The position numbers and the translations under genes were made by a program. From NCBI GenBank assembly GCA_001792895.1, contig MARA01000008.1:62001-126000 (forward strand): DNA of 64,000 nucleotides, given 5' to 3'. This document shows, in pieces, positions 23,577-34,778 of the stretch; the stretch's first letter is position 1, and every line of letters starts with the position of its first letter. The notes beneath the pieces were generated by a model that did no database searches, was not told where the DNA came from, and worked only from the letters and a program-made list of their open reading frames with translations. The stretch comes from Lentinus brumalis (taxonomy: Eukaryota > Basidiomycota > Agaricomycetes > Polyporales > Polyporaceae).

Positions 23577-24449
23577 AGTTGTGTCGTGTTCCCGTCATGC
23601 ACATTGTACTCTGTATGAAGTAACCCACATGCTATCCTACACTCTCTTGGCGCGTTCTCTCTCGTGCGTGCATACAGACAACGACCACTCTACCTTCGCA
23701 TGCCCGGCGGGCCCATTCCGGGGTGCGTTCTGCCCACTGCTACGCCGCGGCAGGCTCCGCACGAATCGAAGCTAGGCAGAGGCCTCTCTGACGTGGTTCG
23801 TCTTGGGTGGCCGGGATGTCCCGTGGTGCGTACCATAGGACTCGCCTTCCCCTCCGCGCCCGAAATCTTGTTTGCCATCTCAATTGCTCTCGATGTTCAC
23901 GATGCAGAGACTCTCCATTGAGTCCGCCTGCACGCGTCGTGCAGATCAATCAAGATTCGAGCGACCCTGCCTAACTCTAGTGCTGCGGGCTCCAAGCTCT
24001 AGAGATGGAGCATGAAGCTTACTCTTGTGTGGGACGCGCGGCAGACCCCAGTCGGCGTTGTGACCCGAGCGGCCCCAAGTGCGAGCAGCGACTCACCTCG
24101 GTCGACCGTTCGAGAACGCTGTCCAGCACCTCGAGCATCGTTCAGACTGTGGCACGGGGAACGACCGGAGTGCAGATGCCCCTCTTGCGCGCTGTAGATG
24201 CGGCGTTGTTGGCACTGGCGGCCCGCAGGCGCATGCTGTCAACCCGGTATGGTCCCATCTCGAGTCGATGTCACCGTCCACGTCGCCCCGCGAGTCCGAG
24301 CGACTAACCATGCGATCGGATGCGCATGCAGCACAGGCCGGTCGACGCGCTCGTCTATCCTTGGCACGTCGACGCCCAACCGTCACTTCTCACTCAGGCT
24401 GCGACCATCTTGTCGTGGCAGCCCTGGTTAACTTGCACCGGCCGCAGCA

Positions 24450-24482
24450 CCGCCGCCGCCGCCGCCGCCGCCTCCTCCTCCT
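24450..24482. repeat. Trinucleotide microsatellite (CCG)n then (CTC)n
   Basis: About seven CCG units run directly into four CTC units. It is not inside a supported coding region. Confidence 0.85.
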
Positions 24483-24710
24483 GACGCACGAGCTTGTCAT
24501 CGAGATAGAAGGTGGGAGCGTGAGGCGTGCGCGTGAGGCAGCGCGGAGCTTGAGAGGTGAGAGGTCCAGGCGTGCGGGCGAGGGGAGGACGATAGATTCC
24601 TAGCATTGTAAGATTAAGAGTAAGGTACGACTGGGTCGCGCATACACATTACTGATGATACAATCAGCGTAGGCCGATGGCGAGGGGGATGACAAGAAAC
24701 TGTACAACAA

Positions 24711-24727
24711 CGTTACGTTACGTTACG
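24711..24727. repeat. Pentanucleotide tandem repeat (CGTTA)n
   Basis: Three CGTTA units followed by a partial fourth. It lies in non-coding DNA. Confidence 0.8.
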
Positions 24728-25029
24728 CATGTGGCGGACGGCAGCGTTCCCTGTTCCTTGCGCCCGAACCGCACCCGGCCGCCACGGCGCTGGGGGTCGT
24801 GGTAGGTACTGTACGAGTCGAGCGCTGATACGTTCCTGTAGGTGTAGGGATGCGGTGGGCGGCGGGCAGAAGGCCAGTGAACGGCGGGCACCGGAGTCGG
24901 CGGAGGCAGGAGTCTAGCATAATGATAAATGGACAGCGAAGAACGGATAAGCGGAGGAACCGGTGGGCGTTCATAGTGAGGTTGAGTTCGTGGCCGCGAC
25001 CGCCGTCGGCCGCGGCAGCACAGAAGGGA

Positions 25030-27688
25030 TCATGCTGCGTCCTTGTACAGAGAGACCTTGAGCGGCAGCTCAGGTTTCGTGCCGTCGACGCCGACGGTGG
25101 GGAAGCGGATGCCGGAGATGTTCCACACGATTGACTTGTCCGACATCTCGAACGAGAGCTTCGAAATCAACAGGGCAAGCACGACCTCTACAAGGAACGA
25201 TTAGAACGCGTCAGAGAGCCGAGCTCGAGACAGGAATCGAGGTACTTACTCATCTCCAATTGAGAGAACTTGAAGCCGCTGTATGCGGTAACGTAACCAG
25301 TGAGCAACCACCGCTAAACACGCTCTAAACCACATGAGACGTACATGCACGCTCTCCCACCGCCGATGAACGTCATTCTGCATGTGCAGATTAGCATCGC
25401 CGGCCTCCCCGCACACAAACAAGAAAACTCACAGATTCGAGTACACCCCAGGAATGTGGGCCCCCGCAACCGCCTCGGGCAGTGGGGAGAGCCAGCGGTC
25501 AGGCTTCCACTCCCACGCATCATCGCCCCATGTCCGCCTGTTCATGTTGGACCCCAGTATGCCGACCAGCACGACGGTGTCTTTCGGAATGGGGATCTCG
25601 GACATGAGCGCTCCGTCGACACCACGGATAGGCTCCGATAGCGGGAGGATCATATCGCGCTGCGCCCTGCAGAGAAGAAAGATACCAGCCGGGTAAGCGG
25701 CAGGTTTAACCTCTGATCAGGGTGGGAACGGGCACTAGGAACAGGGATGCACACGTACTCTCGGAAGATGAACGTCGCGGGCGGATGCCTAAGTGTGGGA
25801 AGCCGAATGAGGGAGGAGAGCAGATACAGATTAGCACGGTCCAGAGCGTCATACAAGGGTATGAGAGAAAGCGGGGACTACGTACAGGCGGAGGGTCTCG
25901 CGGCAGACCGCGTCGAGGAAGGGTAGTGTGCTCAGCTCGTCATACGAGAGCTCTTTCCCGCCGGAGGTTGCGCCAAGGACCTCCTTGCGCAGTCGTGTCT
26001 GTACGTCCGGTTGCTGTGCCAGAAGATGGAGGATTTGTGACAGCACGTTTGATGTCGTGTCCATCGCCGCGAAAGTCATCGTGCTGGGGGGACAACGCGC
26101 GGTATGTCAGACAAGCCTGCACCAGGAGCCCGGTTGTGGCGCTCCCGAACGAAAGAAGACAGCTCTTACACCATCTGACCGACGAGTTCCTCCTCGGACA
26201 ACCTATCCTCCACGGATGCGAGGGTGTTGGCCTTCACTGTCTCGAGCACGTCGGGGCGCTTCAGTATGGAGCCGGCGCCCGAGCGAAGAGCTACGCACAG
26301 AGGATACTCATCAGATCCTTCCCCTCGCCGACCTGCTCGAGCAGAGCTTCATCACCCCTGTCAAGGAGCGCTCTCTTCTCGTTGTATATCTCCCTGGCGC
26401 GCTTGTGCATCGTATCGACGACGCTCTTAAGTTTGTGCAGGCGCTTCATGGGGATCCATTCCAGGATTCTCCGTCGGAACCCGGGCGTCCCGATGAGCGA
26501 GACGTACGGCATCGCCCACCGAAACACCGACAGGGAGTACAGCGCTGGCCTGTATCGTGGCGTATTCCGTTAGCAACCGTCCATGCGGAAGACGAACCAC
26601 GGGAACGAGCGGGGAAGTACTGACACGTATGACTTGATGGCCTCCGCGTATACGTCAGGCGTGACGTCCTCTTCCAGAGGGTCGAAAGAGTATCCCAGTC
26701 CCGCTTGACCGATTAGTTCAAGCGCAGTACGACCCATCCAGTTGAGCATGTCTATCTCCGCGGGCGCACTCCGCACGCGCTCTACGATAGCTGTTTGAAG
26801 CTACGTATCCAACCGCGACCAGGGACGGGTCGAAGGGAAGCACGGAGGACGGAAGCCACGGCGACCGGGAAAGAGAAGCACGACGGGTAAGTGTTGGTGA
26901 GAGGGAGCGGCCAAGGGCCGACAGAAGTCGGAATACGGACCTTGTGCCCGACATCGTAGAACATTGGCATCATGTGGCGCATATGGTTTATGGAGAAGAT
27001 GGGGTTAAGCATACGGCGCTGCTTGCGATGATGGTCCCCTGCGACAAGTAAACAAAGGGGATTAGAACCGCAAGGGCTCCGGCGGTGTGGGAGAGGTGAG
27101 GCCTACCGAGGGTGGAGAGCAATCCGGGCCCGAGCGTCAGAAGATTGCTCCTGAAATAACGACATGAGCCGACCGCGAACGGATCACAAGTGGTCAGAAG
27201 TCAGAAGAAGCCTCACTTGATAAACCAGTCCGGCTGTTCGTACGAGTACTGGTCCTTGACGACGATGCTGTTCATGGCCCTGGGGTCGTAGACGTACAAA
27301 ATCTTGCGCTTTGCGGTCTCCGTCAATACCTGGATTCACAAACAATGGATTCACTTACGCCATGTGCACCTTGGAGCCGCACCACGGGGCCGTAGTTCTC
27401 GATCAGATCACGGTAGAAGGGCATGCCTTGTCGATTGAACAGCTGTGGCAGGTTACCTAAACAAGCCTTTAGCGAGGAGATCGCGAGGATCGACGCCGGC
27501 TACCGAGCGTCGACGGGACACAGCGATATATGGCAGAACAACTCACCTGTAACCCATGATGGCGATGGCGGCCCCGGAATGTTGTCAAGGTGGTTCCTGA
27601 CAAACACCTGCCGGAAGTATCTCCACAGCGTCCATGTTACCGCACATATGAGGACGCTTTCAACGAAGATGCTGACTGTGTCGCCCAT
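25030..27688 (-). CDS. Cytochrome P450 monooxygenase
   Basis: A membrane-anchored class II (microsomal) P450 split into a dozen or so short exons from the ATG at 27688 to the stop at 25030. The N-terminus has a membrane anchor (SIFVESVLICAVTWTLWRYF) and the proline hinge IPGPPSPSW. Then come FNRQGMPFYRDLIENYGPVV, the C-helix HHRKQRRMLNPIF, the I-helix motif FAAMDTTSN (near 26060), the K-helix ETLR (near 25895), the PERF-like WKPDRW, and the heme loop FIGGGRACIGFKF, which is split by an intron inside the Cys-Ile pair near 25343. The C-terminus reads ISGIRFPTVGV and ends SLYKDAA. All signature residues (Thr pair of the I-helix, Glu/Arg, heme Cys) are present, so it looks functional. Substrate cannot be told. 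Neighbouring genes do not form an obvious metabolic cluster; the SDR is 4.5 kb away. Confidence 0.93.
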
Positions 27689-30600
27689 CGGAGGAATGAC
27701 AGGAGGGAACGGAGGGGATAGAGTGATGCCGCAGAGCAGAGGAGGACAGCTGTTAAACGAGCCAGTCCAGGGGGGAATGCAAACGCGGCACAGGTATTTA
27801 TCAGATGATGTCCTCGGAGATGACGCGACTGACAAGAGGAATCCACCTAAGCACGTTAGGCTGCCGCTCAAACAAGGGGTGGCGAGTAGGGCGAGGTGAT
27901 CAGCGAGGCGACCAAATAATGTAAGCGGCGTGGTCCGCGCGTCTGCTTCCAGTCCGCTGAACGTGGACTTGCCGAAATCGGTGGACAGAAGCGGCAGGGT
28001 AGATTGAGCCGTATTTCGGGACCAGATCTGTGCGTATCTGGCGGTCGTCCAGTCAGATGGGTAAGGGGATTGTTGTATGGGGGTCGGAGAGAGAAGGAGA
28101 AGGGGAGGGGATAGCCGCTAGTGTCCGACGACCGGGTTTGCGACGGAGGGGTCTAAGTAATGCCGAGTTCGCGCAACGATGAATGGGTGAGCCATAGGAG
28201 TGTGCGGCTACGCAAAGGCCTCCCACTCCCAGAGTAGGCTTCGGACGGGTGTCAGATGGCCTGTCGCGGAATATGAAAAGGCTGGGCCCGGAAGTGCGGC
28301 TCTGGCTATGAGACACGGACAGGGACAGCCATGTGCAGGGTCGACAGTCGGGCTTGAGCAACCAAGAAGGGAGCGGCGAACGATTCGTTATCCCGAAGCG
28401 GACAACGATCAGAAGGGATGCGTGGAATAACGGACGACTGGAGACGGAGACGAGAAGAATCGGCCTGTGAAGGCAAAGTACGGTGTTGGATGGGGAAGCG
28501 GCGGGGGAGCGCGAGCACAGGTCCGAGGAGATTCGGCCTTGTGTATCATCGGGCCTGACCGCGGACTTTGACACATTGACCTCCGTGGGTGTAACGGAAT
28601 GATGCGAGAGCCCGCCACGGCACCGACAACCTTGGCACACCGCCGGAGGCCACAGGGCCGACACAACACAACGGTGCCTCAGCTCGCAGAACCGTTTCTT
28701 GCTGGAGCCGATCGCGTCGAGCAGCAGAAGAACAGCTACAGACATGTAGGACCGGGCGCTGAGCGTAATGGGCGCCTAGTACGTTCCCACGTCAGCGATC
28801 TGCCGAGTCGTAGCAGTAAAGCAGTGCACTTTTCTACTCACCTCGAGCTCGGACGCAGCTAAACTTGCATCTGTTCTTGCCTCCCTAGCCAGCTTCTGCG
28901 CGGGCTTCAAGCCTCGAGAAGCCACCCTCCACGGTGGACAGTCCGCACATGCCTCGACCACGCGCACAAGGTCGCCATGTAAGAGCGAAGAGAAGGCGGA
29001 GGCATGGGTTCCCCGCCTCCTGAGGAAGAGACCCCCGGGGAAACGGCGCGCATAATGCCTTCAAATCCGCGTGTGGCCAGTAATCTCCTCCACAACGCCA
29101 CAAGAAAGGGTTGGACCACACGTATGTCGTAGGCATGGCCAGGCTGGTGCGTTCGGGTACAGTTCCAATCTCCGCCAGCGAGCACAGTGCCGACCAGAGT
29201 TAGATTGATGCCCGTGTCGAGCAGACCGACCGATGTGGAGTGTCCATAAACCGCCCATGTGACTTATGAGGTGTTCGTATGTCCGCCTGATCTTTACGTG
29301 TGCTCCGTTCGGAAAGCGGACATCGTGCCGCGGGAGACCTGCCCACTCCGAGCGTTAGCATCGAAGTACGAGGTCATGCAGGATGCCTATATGCGCACTA
29401 TTCGTCAATCATCCGGAAAGAAGACATGACTTGGTCGTCCCAACTCCGCTTTGCATAGTTTATAACGCTGTGAGCCCTGCTACAACCCTTCTCAGACTGA
29501 TCAGTGTTTCGACTCTTCGTTGAAGCACGTACGTGACAGGCCGATCTCCATGCGAGTCCAGGCCGTAACCTCGCTGCATCCAATGTGACGTCCCCGCGCC
29601 GCGGACGAGCCGGTAGTGGGAAGCGTGAAGGTGGTGGTCGGTCGCGAAGAGAGCAGCCCAAGTCGCGTCGCCAGCACGTCTGAGCTGCGGTCACGTGGTG
29701 GGAATCTGTCACATTCCCCATTAGGCAAGTTCTGTAGTTTGGTCCTCCGCTGCTGCTCCGACCGTTGAATGCAGCATCCAGGCGAGACTCAGACGACGCA
29801 GTCTATACCATGATTGACAGATGGCGGCTTCAGGGTCTGCATTGAAAGCGTGACACAGAAGAGAAGACAGTTCCGACGACCTGCGCTCCGTTGTAGCGAT
29901 CCCTGAACATCCGGAGGCGAAACACCGGCGACCATCCGGTCATTTTCGTCAGGCAGGCGGGATGGTCGGAACACGTTCCCATGCTGGGGTAGACAAAATT
30001 AACACTGAATGGAGAACCCGCGGAAACTCCACAAGACGCTGTCATTGTCTCATTAATGAAAGAAACAAGCGGGCTCTCTCCGCCCTCCGCCAGCCCATCG
30101 GTGAAACTAGAGACTTGGCGACAAGCTTCCCCGTTCGTCATTGGGATCCCACGTCATGCATAGCCGGTGGCAGGTGCGTCCTCATGTCCCGCTATAGGGG
30201 TGCCAGGATACCAGCTGCGAACGGTCTTCCCGGTTCAAGGAGGAGGATGGACGTATCGGATACGTACAAACCACGATGCGTGGTATCGGACGGTGCACGG
30301 TCGGGCTCCGGTGCAGATGGAACCGTCATCCGCGATCCCGTCCCATCTGTCAAGACACTCCGACTCGCCTAAGTCATACACGGGCCTGGACAGAGTACTC
30401 GGTTGTAATTGACCGGTGTTACGTCTGCCGATGCGACTTCCAGTAAACACCCGCGAGTCTCACAGAGAGCGGGATAATAACGCGTACCTCCTGTTTTATA
30501 GGCTGTATGAGCCGTCACCTTGATTTGAGGCTAGCCTGCAAGATAGGCTCCCGACGGTCCGTCTCTGTTGCGGATTTATGGTGACATTGCAGCGGCCAGA

Positions 30601-32185
30601 ACGTCATGTAGACAAGACACGAATCGAACAAGTCCTAAAACGGCTCATAGATGATCGATTCCTCCATCCTATGCCTCCGCGGATGACTTGAATCATGTAT
30701 GTGCAAGCTCGCCTTCTGCAAGCAACCCTAATCGCGACGGGGCACACTTCTCAGGACGTCATATCCGTCAGCAGCACAAAGCCCAAGTCCGGCAAGGCTT
30801 GGCCAGACTGCTCCGGTGCACCATGCACATTAGTATCCGTATTCTCCGCCCACAAACTCGCTGCAAGGCATTCCGGATCCTTCCATGGCTCATGCTTCCG
30901 CGTCCTGTAAGAACCCTGCCTTTTGCGCTTCTCCACGGAGCACCACCGATCAGCCGTCCACATGTCCACAATGTTGAGCCTGCGTGCACTCCAACCTCAC
31001 CGCTCTACACGTCCTCAGCGACCTATTCCAGCCGACAAATGCACCCAGCTCAACCCGTGAACGCCAGCACCCACTCGGGCCGCATTGCTTCCCCTCGCGA
31101 CTCCGCTGCGAATCACCTCTTATGATGCGATCTGCTCCTCAGAATCTCCTCGTGATTCGAGGCGATAGGAGGCACAAGATTACGGGACTTAAGCCGGCCT
31201 GAATTGCAGCTTCCCTGGACCTAGCGCCAGCGCCGACCAGGCTCGATATGAGGATGGTTAGCGACCAGGCCCAGGAATTTGTCATTCTTCGTGCGATGCA
31301 GCACAGCGGCAACCGGAAAGTGGCCCGATGTACCCCATCGAGCAGCCCTCGATGCTGAACACCCAGCTTCTTGCGAGGCCCTTTCCGTGCCAGTGCTTTC
31401 AGATAGCCAGGCCCACTGCCCGATCGAAGTGTCCAGGTTCAATAGCTGCACGGCCACACTATACACGTGCCCGGCACGGCACAAACATCCCCCAAACTCG
31501 TCAGCGCTGTCCCTGCAACGGCATCCTGCTGGCAGAGGTACGCGGAGGCTCGTCCGAGGAGCGCGGGCGCCGCGTAACTCTACCAGAGTCGCATAGCACG
31601 CGGTGTGCTGGGGTACCCGCATGTGGCCGGCTTGACGTCAGGTCGTGTCTGGTAAGGGCTCCTTCACGCTGCTACGACCATGCGAGATCGCATGTGCAGC
31701 TAGCCGTTCTTCACTCGGATCGTCGACTGCATTGAAGTCCCGACGCGCAGAAGATCGAAGCGGCGACCTGCGAAGGCTGCCAGAACTGGCGGAGGCGAGG
31801 AAGAGCACTCACTCAGTCATTCCCGTCCTTCTGCAGAGATGTCGCGAGGCAACGTTGCGCTGAGATGATTCTGAGATTGCTTGAGCTTGAGCTACGATGA
31901 CCGAGAACGACGTTCTGACGTCAAGCACGACGGTGAAGTACTTCTTGGCCTGCTGTCCGATTGAGGCAGCGCCGTTTCCCCCTTGGTCGTAGAGCAGGTG
32001 GTCCTCAACTATCGTGCGCATCGATCGCACGGGGTTCCGTATGACAGCACTTGCGATTTGTCGAGATTGCACAGGCGAACTTAATCTCGCACGACTGGTT
32101 CTGGGGGAAAATATCATACTGCACGGTCGTACGACACGCAACAGTGCGTACAACGGAGAACACACCTCGCCGACCAAACTCCGAA
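27689..32185. other. Gene-poor region, about 4.5 kb
   Basis: No gene could be built from splice-linked frames on either strand. The longest open frame (28745-28053, minus, 230 aa) is Ser/Pro/Arg-rich and looks like a shadow. A minus frame near 29210-29130 contains LVGTVLAGGDWNCTRT, faintly like the GGDxN motif of LINE-type endonucleases, but nothing else of such an element is visible. No LTR or terminal repeats were noticed. Confidence 0.4.
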
Positions 32186-33422
32186 TTACATCTCCTGATC
32201 ATAGTCCAGATCCCGGATGACATCTCTCCAATCGTCCAGTACGCCCAGTATTGTCTTCGTCTTGGCCTGGATAGCATCATCCGTCGCCCAGCCCAGCGGG
32301 AGATAGAGCGGCCAGGCCTTGCCCTTCGCCTTGCCCTCCCCGCGAACCACATCTACGAGCAGTTCCATCGCCTTTGCTGGGTCCCCGTTCATGCGCTCCC
32401 GGGCTCCTCGGCGGCGCTTCGCTATCTCCTCCCGCATGACATCGTAGTCGGGTATGGGGTTGCCTGCATAGACCGGGTCATCGAGGAAGTTGGTGCGGAA
32501 CAAGCCTGGTTCCACGATGAGGGTGCGGATGCCGAAGGGCGTAAGTTCTTCGTTGAGGCCTTCTCCGAGGACTACGGCGAACGAGGGTGATCAGCTCTAT
32601 ACAAGGGCCAAATATTGTGGCGTGGACGATCCCGCATGGGGACATCTATGCAAGAAGCAAGTCTGTGTGCTTACCTCGGACCGCAGCCTTGGATGATGCG
32701 TACAACCCTGGCGATATGCAAAAGTCAATGTATTTGGAATGGTCGGAGCGCTGATGAACACTTCACCTGCCGACTGTCGGCCGACGCAATCGTCAGCTTA
32801 TCGTAAGTACTGACCCCACCGAAACCGCACTGACCGGAAGCTGAGCCCAACTCGATCTGCTTCCTATGAGGACGACGGTCCCACTCCGGCGGAGACGCAT
32901 GTGAGGCAGTATTGCGTTCGTGACATCCACTAGTCCGAAGAGGTTAACGTCGAATTGCTTGCGCAGCAGATCCGACCTGACACGAGGAACATGAGCACGC
33001 ACGATGCACACCCGTCGTGCATGGTCACAACACACGACATACTCACCCGCCCTCCTCAAGGATGCTCGGTACACCGGTTCCAGCGTTGTTCACTACGACA
33101 TCTACACGGCCAAAGAAGCCGATCGCCTTATGGAGCTTGGCTTGGATGCTTGCGAAGCCCTCGGTGACGTCGAGCTGCATGAGCCGAATCTTGTCCGTCT
33201 TGGGGAAGTCTTCGATCTTCTCCAGTGAGCGTGCAGTAGCAATCACGCAATCTCCACGCTTCAGGGCTGCATACACGAGTGCGCGCCCAAGCCCAGAAGA
33301 GGTGCCTGCACACGCACGCGTGCGCACACAATCGGAAGACAAATTCAGTAGGGCGATCTTCCAGATGTGGACGGGTACGCACCCGTGATGAACCACACCA
33401 GTTCTCCCCGGATTTCCACCAT
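32186..33422 (-). CDS. Short-chain dehydrogenase/reductase
   Basis: An NAD(P)-dependent classical SDR of the fungal type that oxidises or reduces small carbonyl compounds. The ATG is at 33422 (MVEIRGELVWFITG). The cofactor motif TGTSSGLG is split by an intron after its second residue. Next come the strand end ATARSLEKIEDF, the acidic LDVTEG, VDVVVNNAGTGVPS (NNAG motif), QFDVNLFGLVDVTNAILPHM, VVLIGSRSSW (candidate catalytic Ser), and the YxxxK active site in LYASSKAAVR. The C-terminus has FGIRTLIVEPGLFRTNFL and ends at 32186 after DLDYDQEM. At least four introns are needed; the one before LYASS requires a donor inside CTTCCGGTCA|GTGCGG. All catalytic residues are visible. Substrate is unknown. 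Confidence 0.9.
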
Positions 33423-34778
33423 GTCGACAGGACTGGATGTTGTGCGATAGGCGTCGAAACCTAGAGCTCGAACACAACTTATACGGGAATCCGATGAACG
33501 TCCCGTGGGATTCTGTCACGTCGAACGCTTTTGATACCGGCGCGCGCCTGAGCGGGTCAAAGAGGATGTCAATCAGAACTCCATGGATCCTCATGCACAC
33601 CGACATTCTCGGTCAGACCGCAGCACACATAGGTGAGGACGTACTGTAAACACATCCCGATCGGCTCTGAGGCCTTTGAATTGTCTTGATTGCGGGTTCC
33701 ATGAGTTATATTCAGCTCCTGTCCCGTCACGGGAGCTGTATCCATTGCCGACGCCAGTGGTATTCGCCCAGTAATTTTCAAAGAGAGGCTTTGAGGTAAA
33801 AGAGGACTTCAGGACACCTAGAAATTCATATAAGTTACTCGAACACGCCGATGATCATCTAGTCGAGCATTACTAACTTGAAGTATGAGTCGATATGATT
33901 TCACCAAACTTACTTCCATCTCCAGCACACCCGCATGCGAGCGCAACGCTATGTCGACGTGAGGTGGTTCATAGGCTTGGAGTCGGTGATGGTACTTACA
34001 TGGTCATGGCATTGATTGGAAGAGGCAGGATCAGGAGCGCCCATAGTAGTCCAGCGCTTCTCTGTTCTCTCCCGCCTGCACTCACCTGCACCTTTGAACA
34101 TGAATCGAATCTCTGTCTCCATTTGATCTCTACAGGACCGGGACGCACCGGGCCAATTTCAAGACTACTTATTGTCCTTTATTGGTGCGCCAACTGCGCC
34201 TCTCGCTTGTTGAAGTTGCGCCGTTACAAGGGGCCTGAGGATGAATGCGCATGCCGAATGCGGTCACGATTGTTCGTCGCTCAAGCTAAAACCCGGAACA
34301 TCGCAGCAAGTCTCCTCCGAGTCGTCGGGATGGCGGCGGGTGAGCAGCGCGTAATATGAACGTCACAGACTTGCCAGGCGCAAGCGGGAAGGCCGGCGGC
34401 AATGTGGGTATGTATTTTAACCTTGAGGAATAGCGTGGAGCTAGTCGCGCGGGCTCTACAAGTTCACGACACGCTGCCCAAGCATCTCGTGTGTCGACGC
34501 CGATGCAGCACTGAGCGCGCAAGCATGTGCCTCCGCCTCGTCTCTATACGACCCGTCCGAGGGTGGTGGACTGCTGAGTACCAAGTTCCTCTACCTAGGA
34601 AACCACTGCGTATATCCTCGATGACTGGATTCAAGGCCAAATGGTTGTCGTAGTTCGAGCGACGCTAGTTCCGGACTGTCTATAGAAATATCACGGATTT
34701 GGGACGAATCTCGAACTTCTCTGATCATCTGGACTGTCAAGTATGAATACGACTGCGACATACATACGTTGTTGAAAG
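33423..34778. other. Gene-free stretch, nothing recognised
   Basis: About 1.35 kb upstream of the SDR and downstream of the broken DUF6535 copy 3. A plus frame (33895-34359, 154 aa) has no conserved motif. The SDR promoter should lie in the left part. Confidence 0.35.

Larger units (their letters stand above)
23577..25029. other. Gene-free stretch with simple repeats
   Basis: About 1.45 kb between two converging genes (secreted protein plus, P450 minus). Open frames here lack conserved motifs and splice partners. Two simple repeats are present and listed separately. The stretch is longer than needed for two 3' UTRs, but I see nothing else in it. Confidence 0.4.

Noticed and set aside
24450..24482. 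CRISPR-like or functional repeat array
   Set aside because: It is a plain trinucleotide microsatellite in eukaryotic DNA without spacers.
28053..28745. 230-aa minus-strand open frame
   Set aside because: Composition is Ser/Pro/Arg-rich with no motif or splice partner. GC-rich DNA easily yields such frames by chance.
29060..29260. LINE endonuclease fragment (GGDWN motif)
   Set aside because: Only one short motif fits. No other endonuclease or reverse-transcriptase block is found on either side.
25030..33422. Secondary-metabolite cluster of P450 and SDR
   Set aside because: They are 4.5 kb apart, with no synthase, transporter or regulator nearby.
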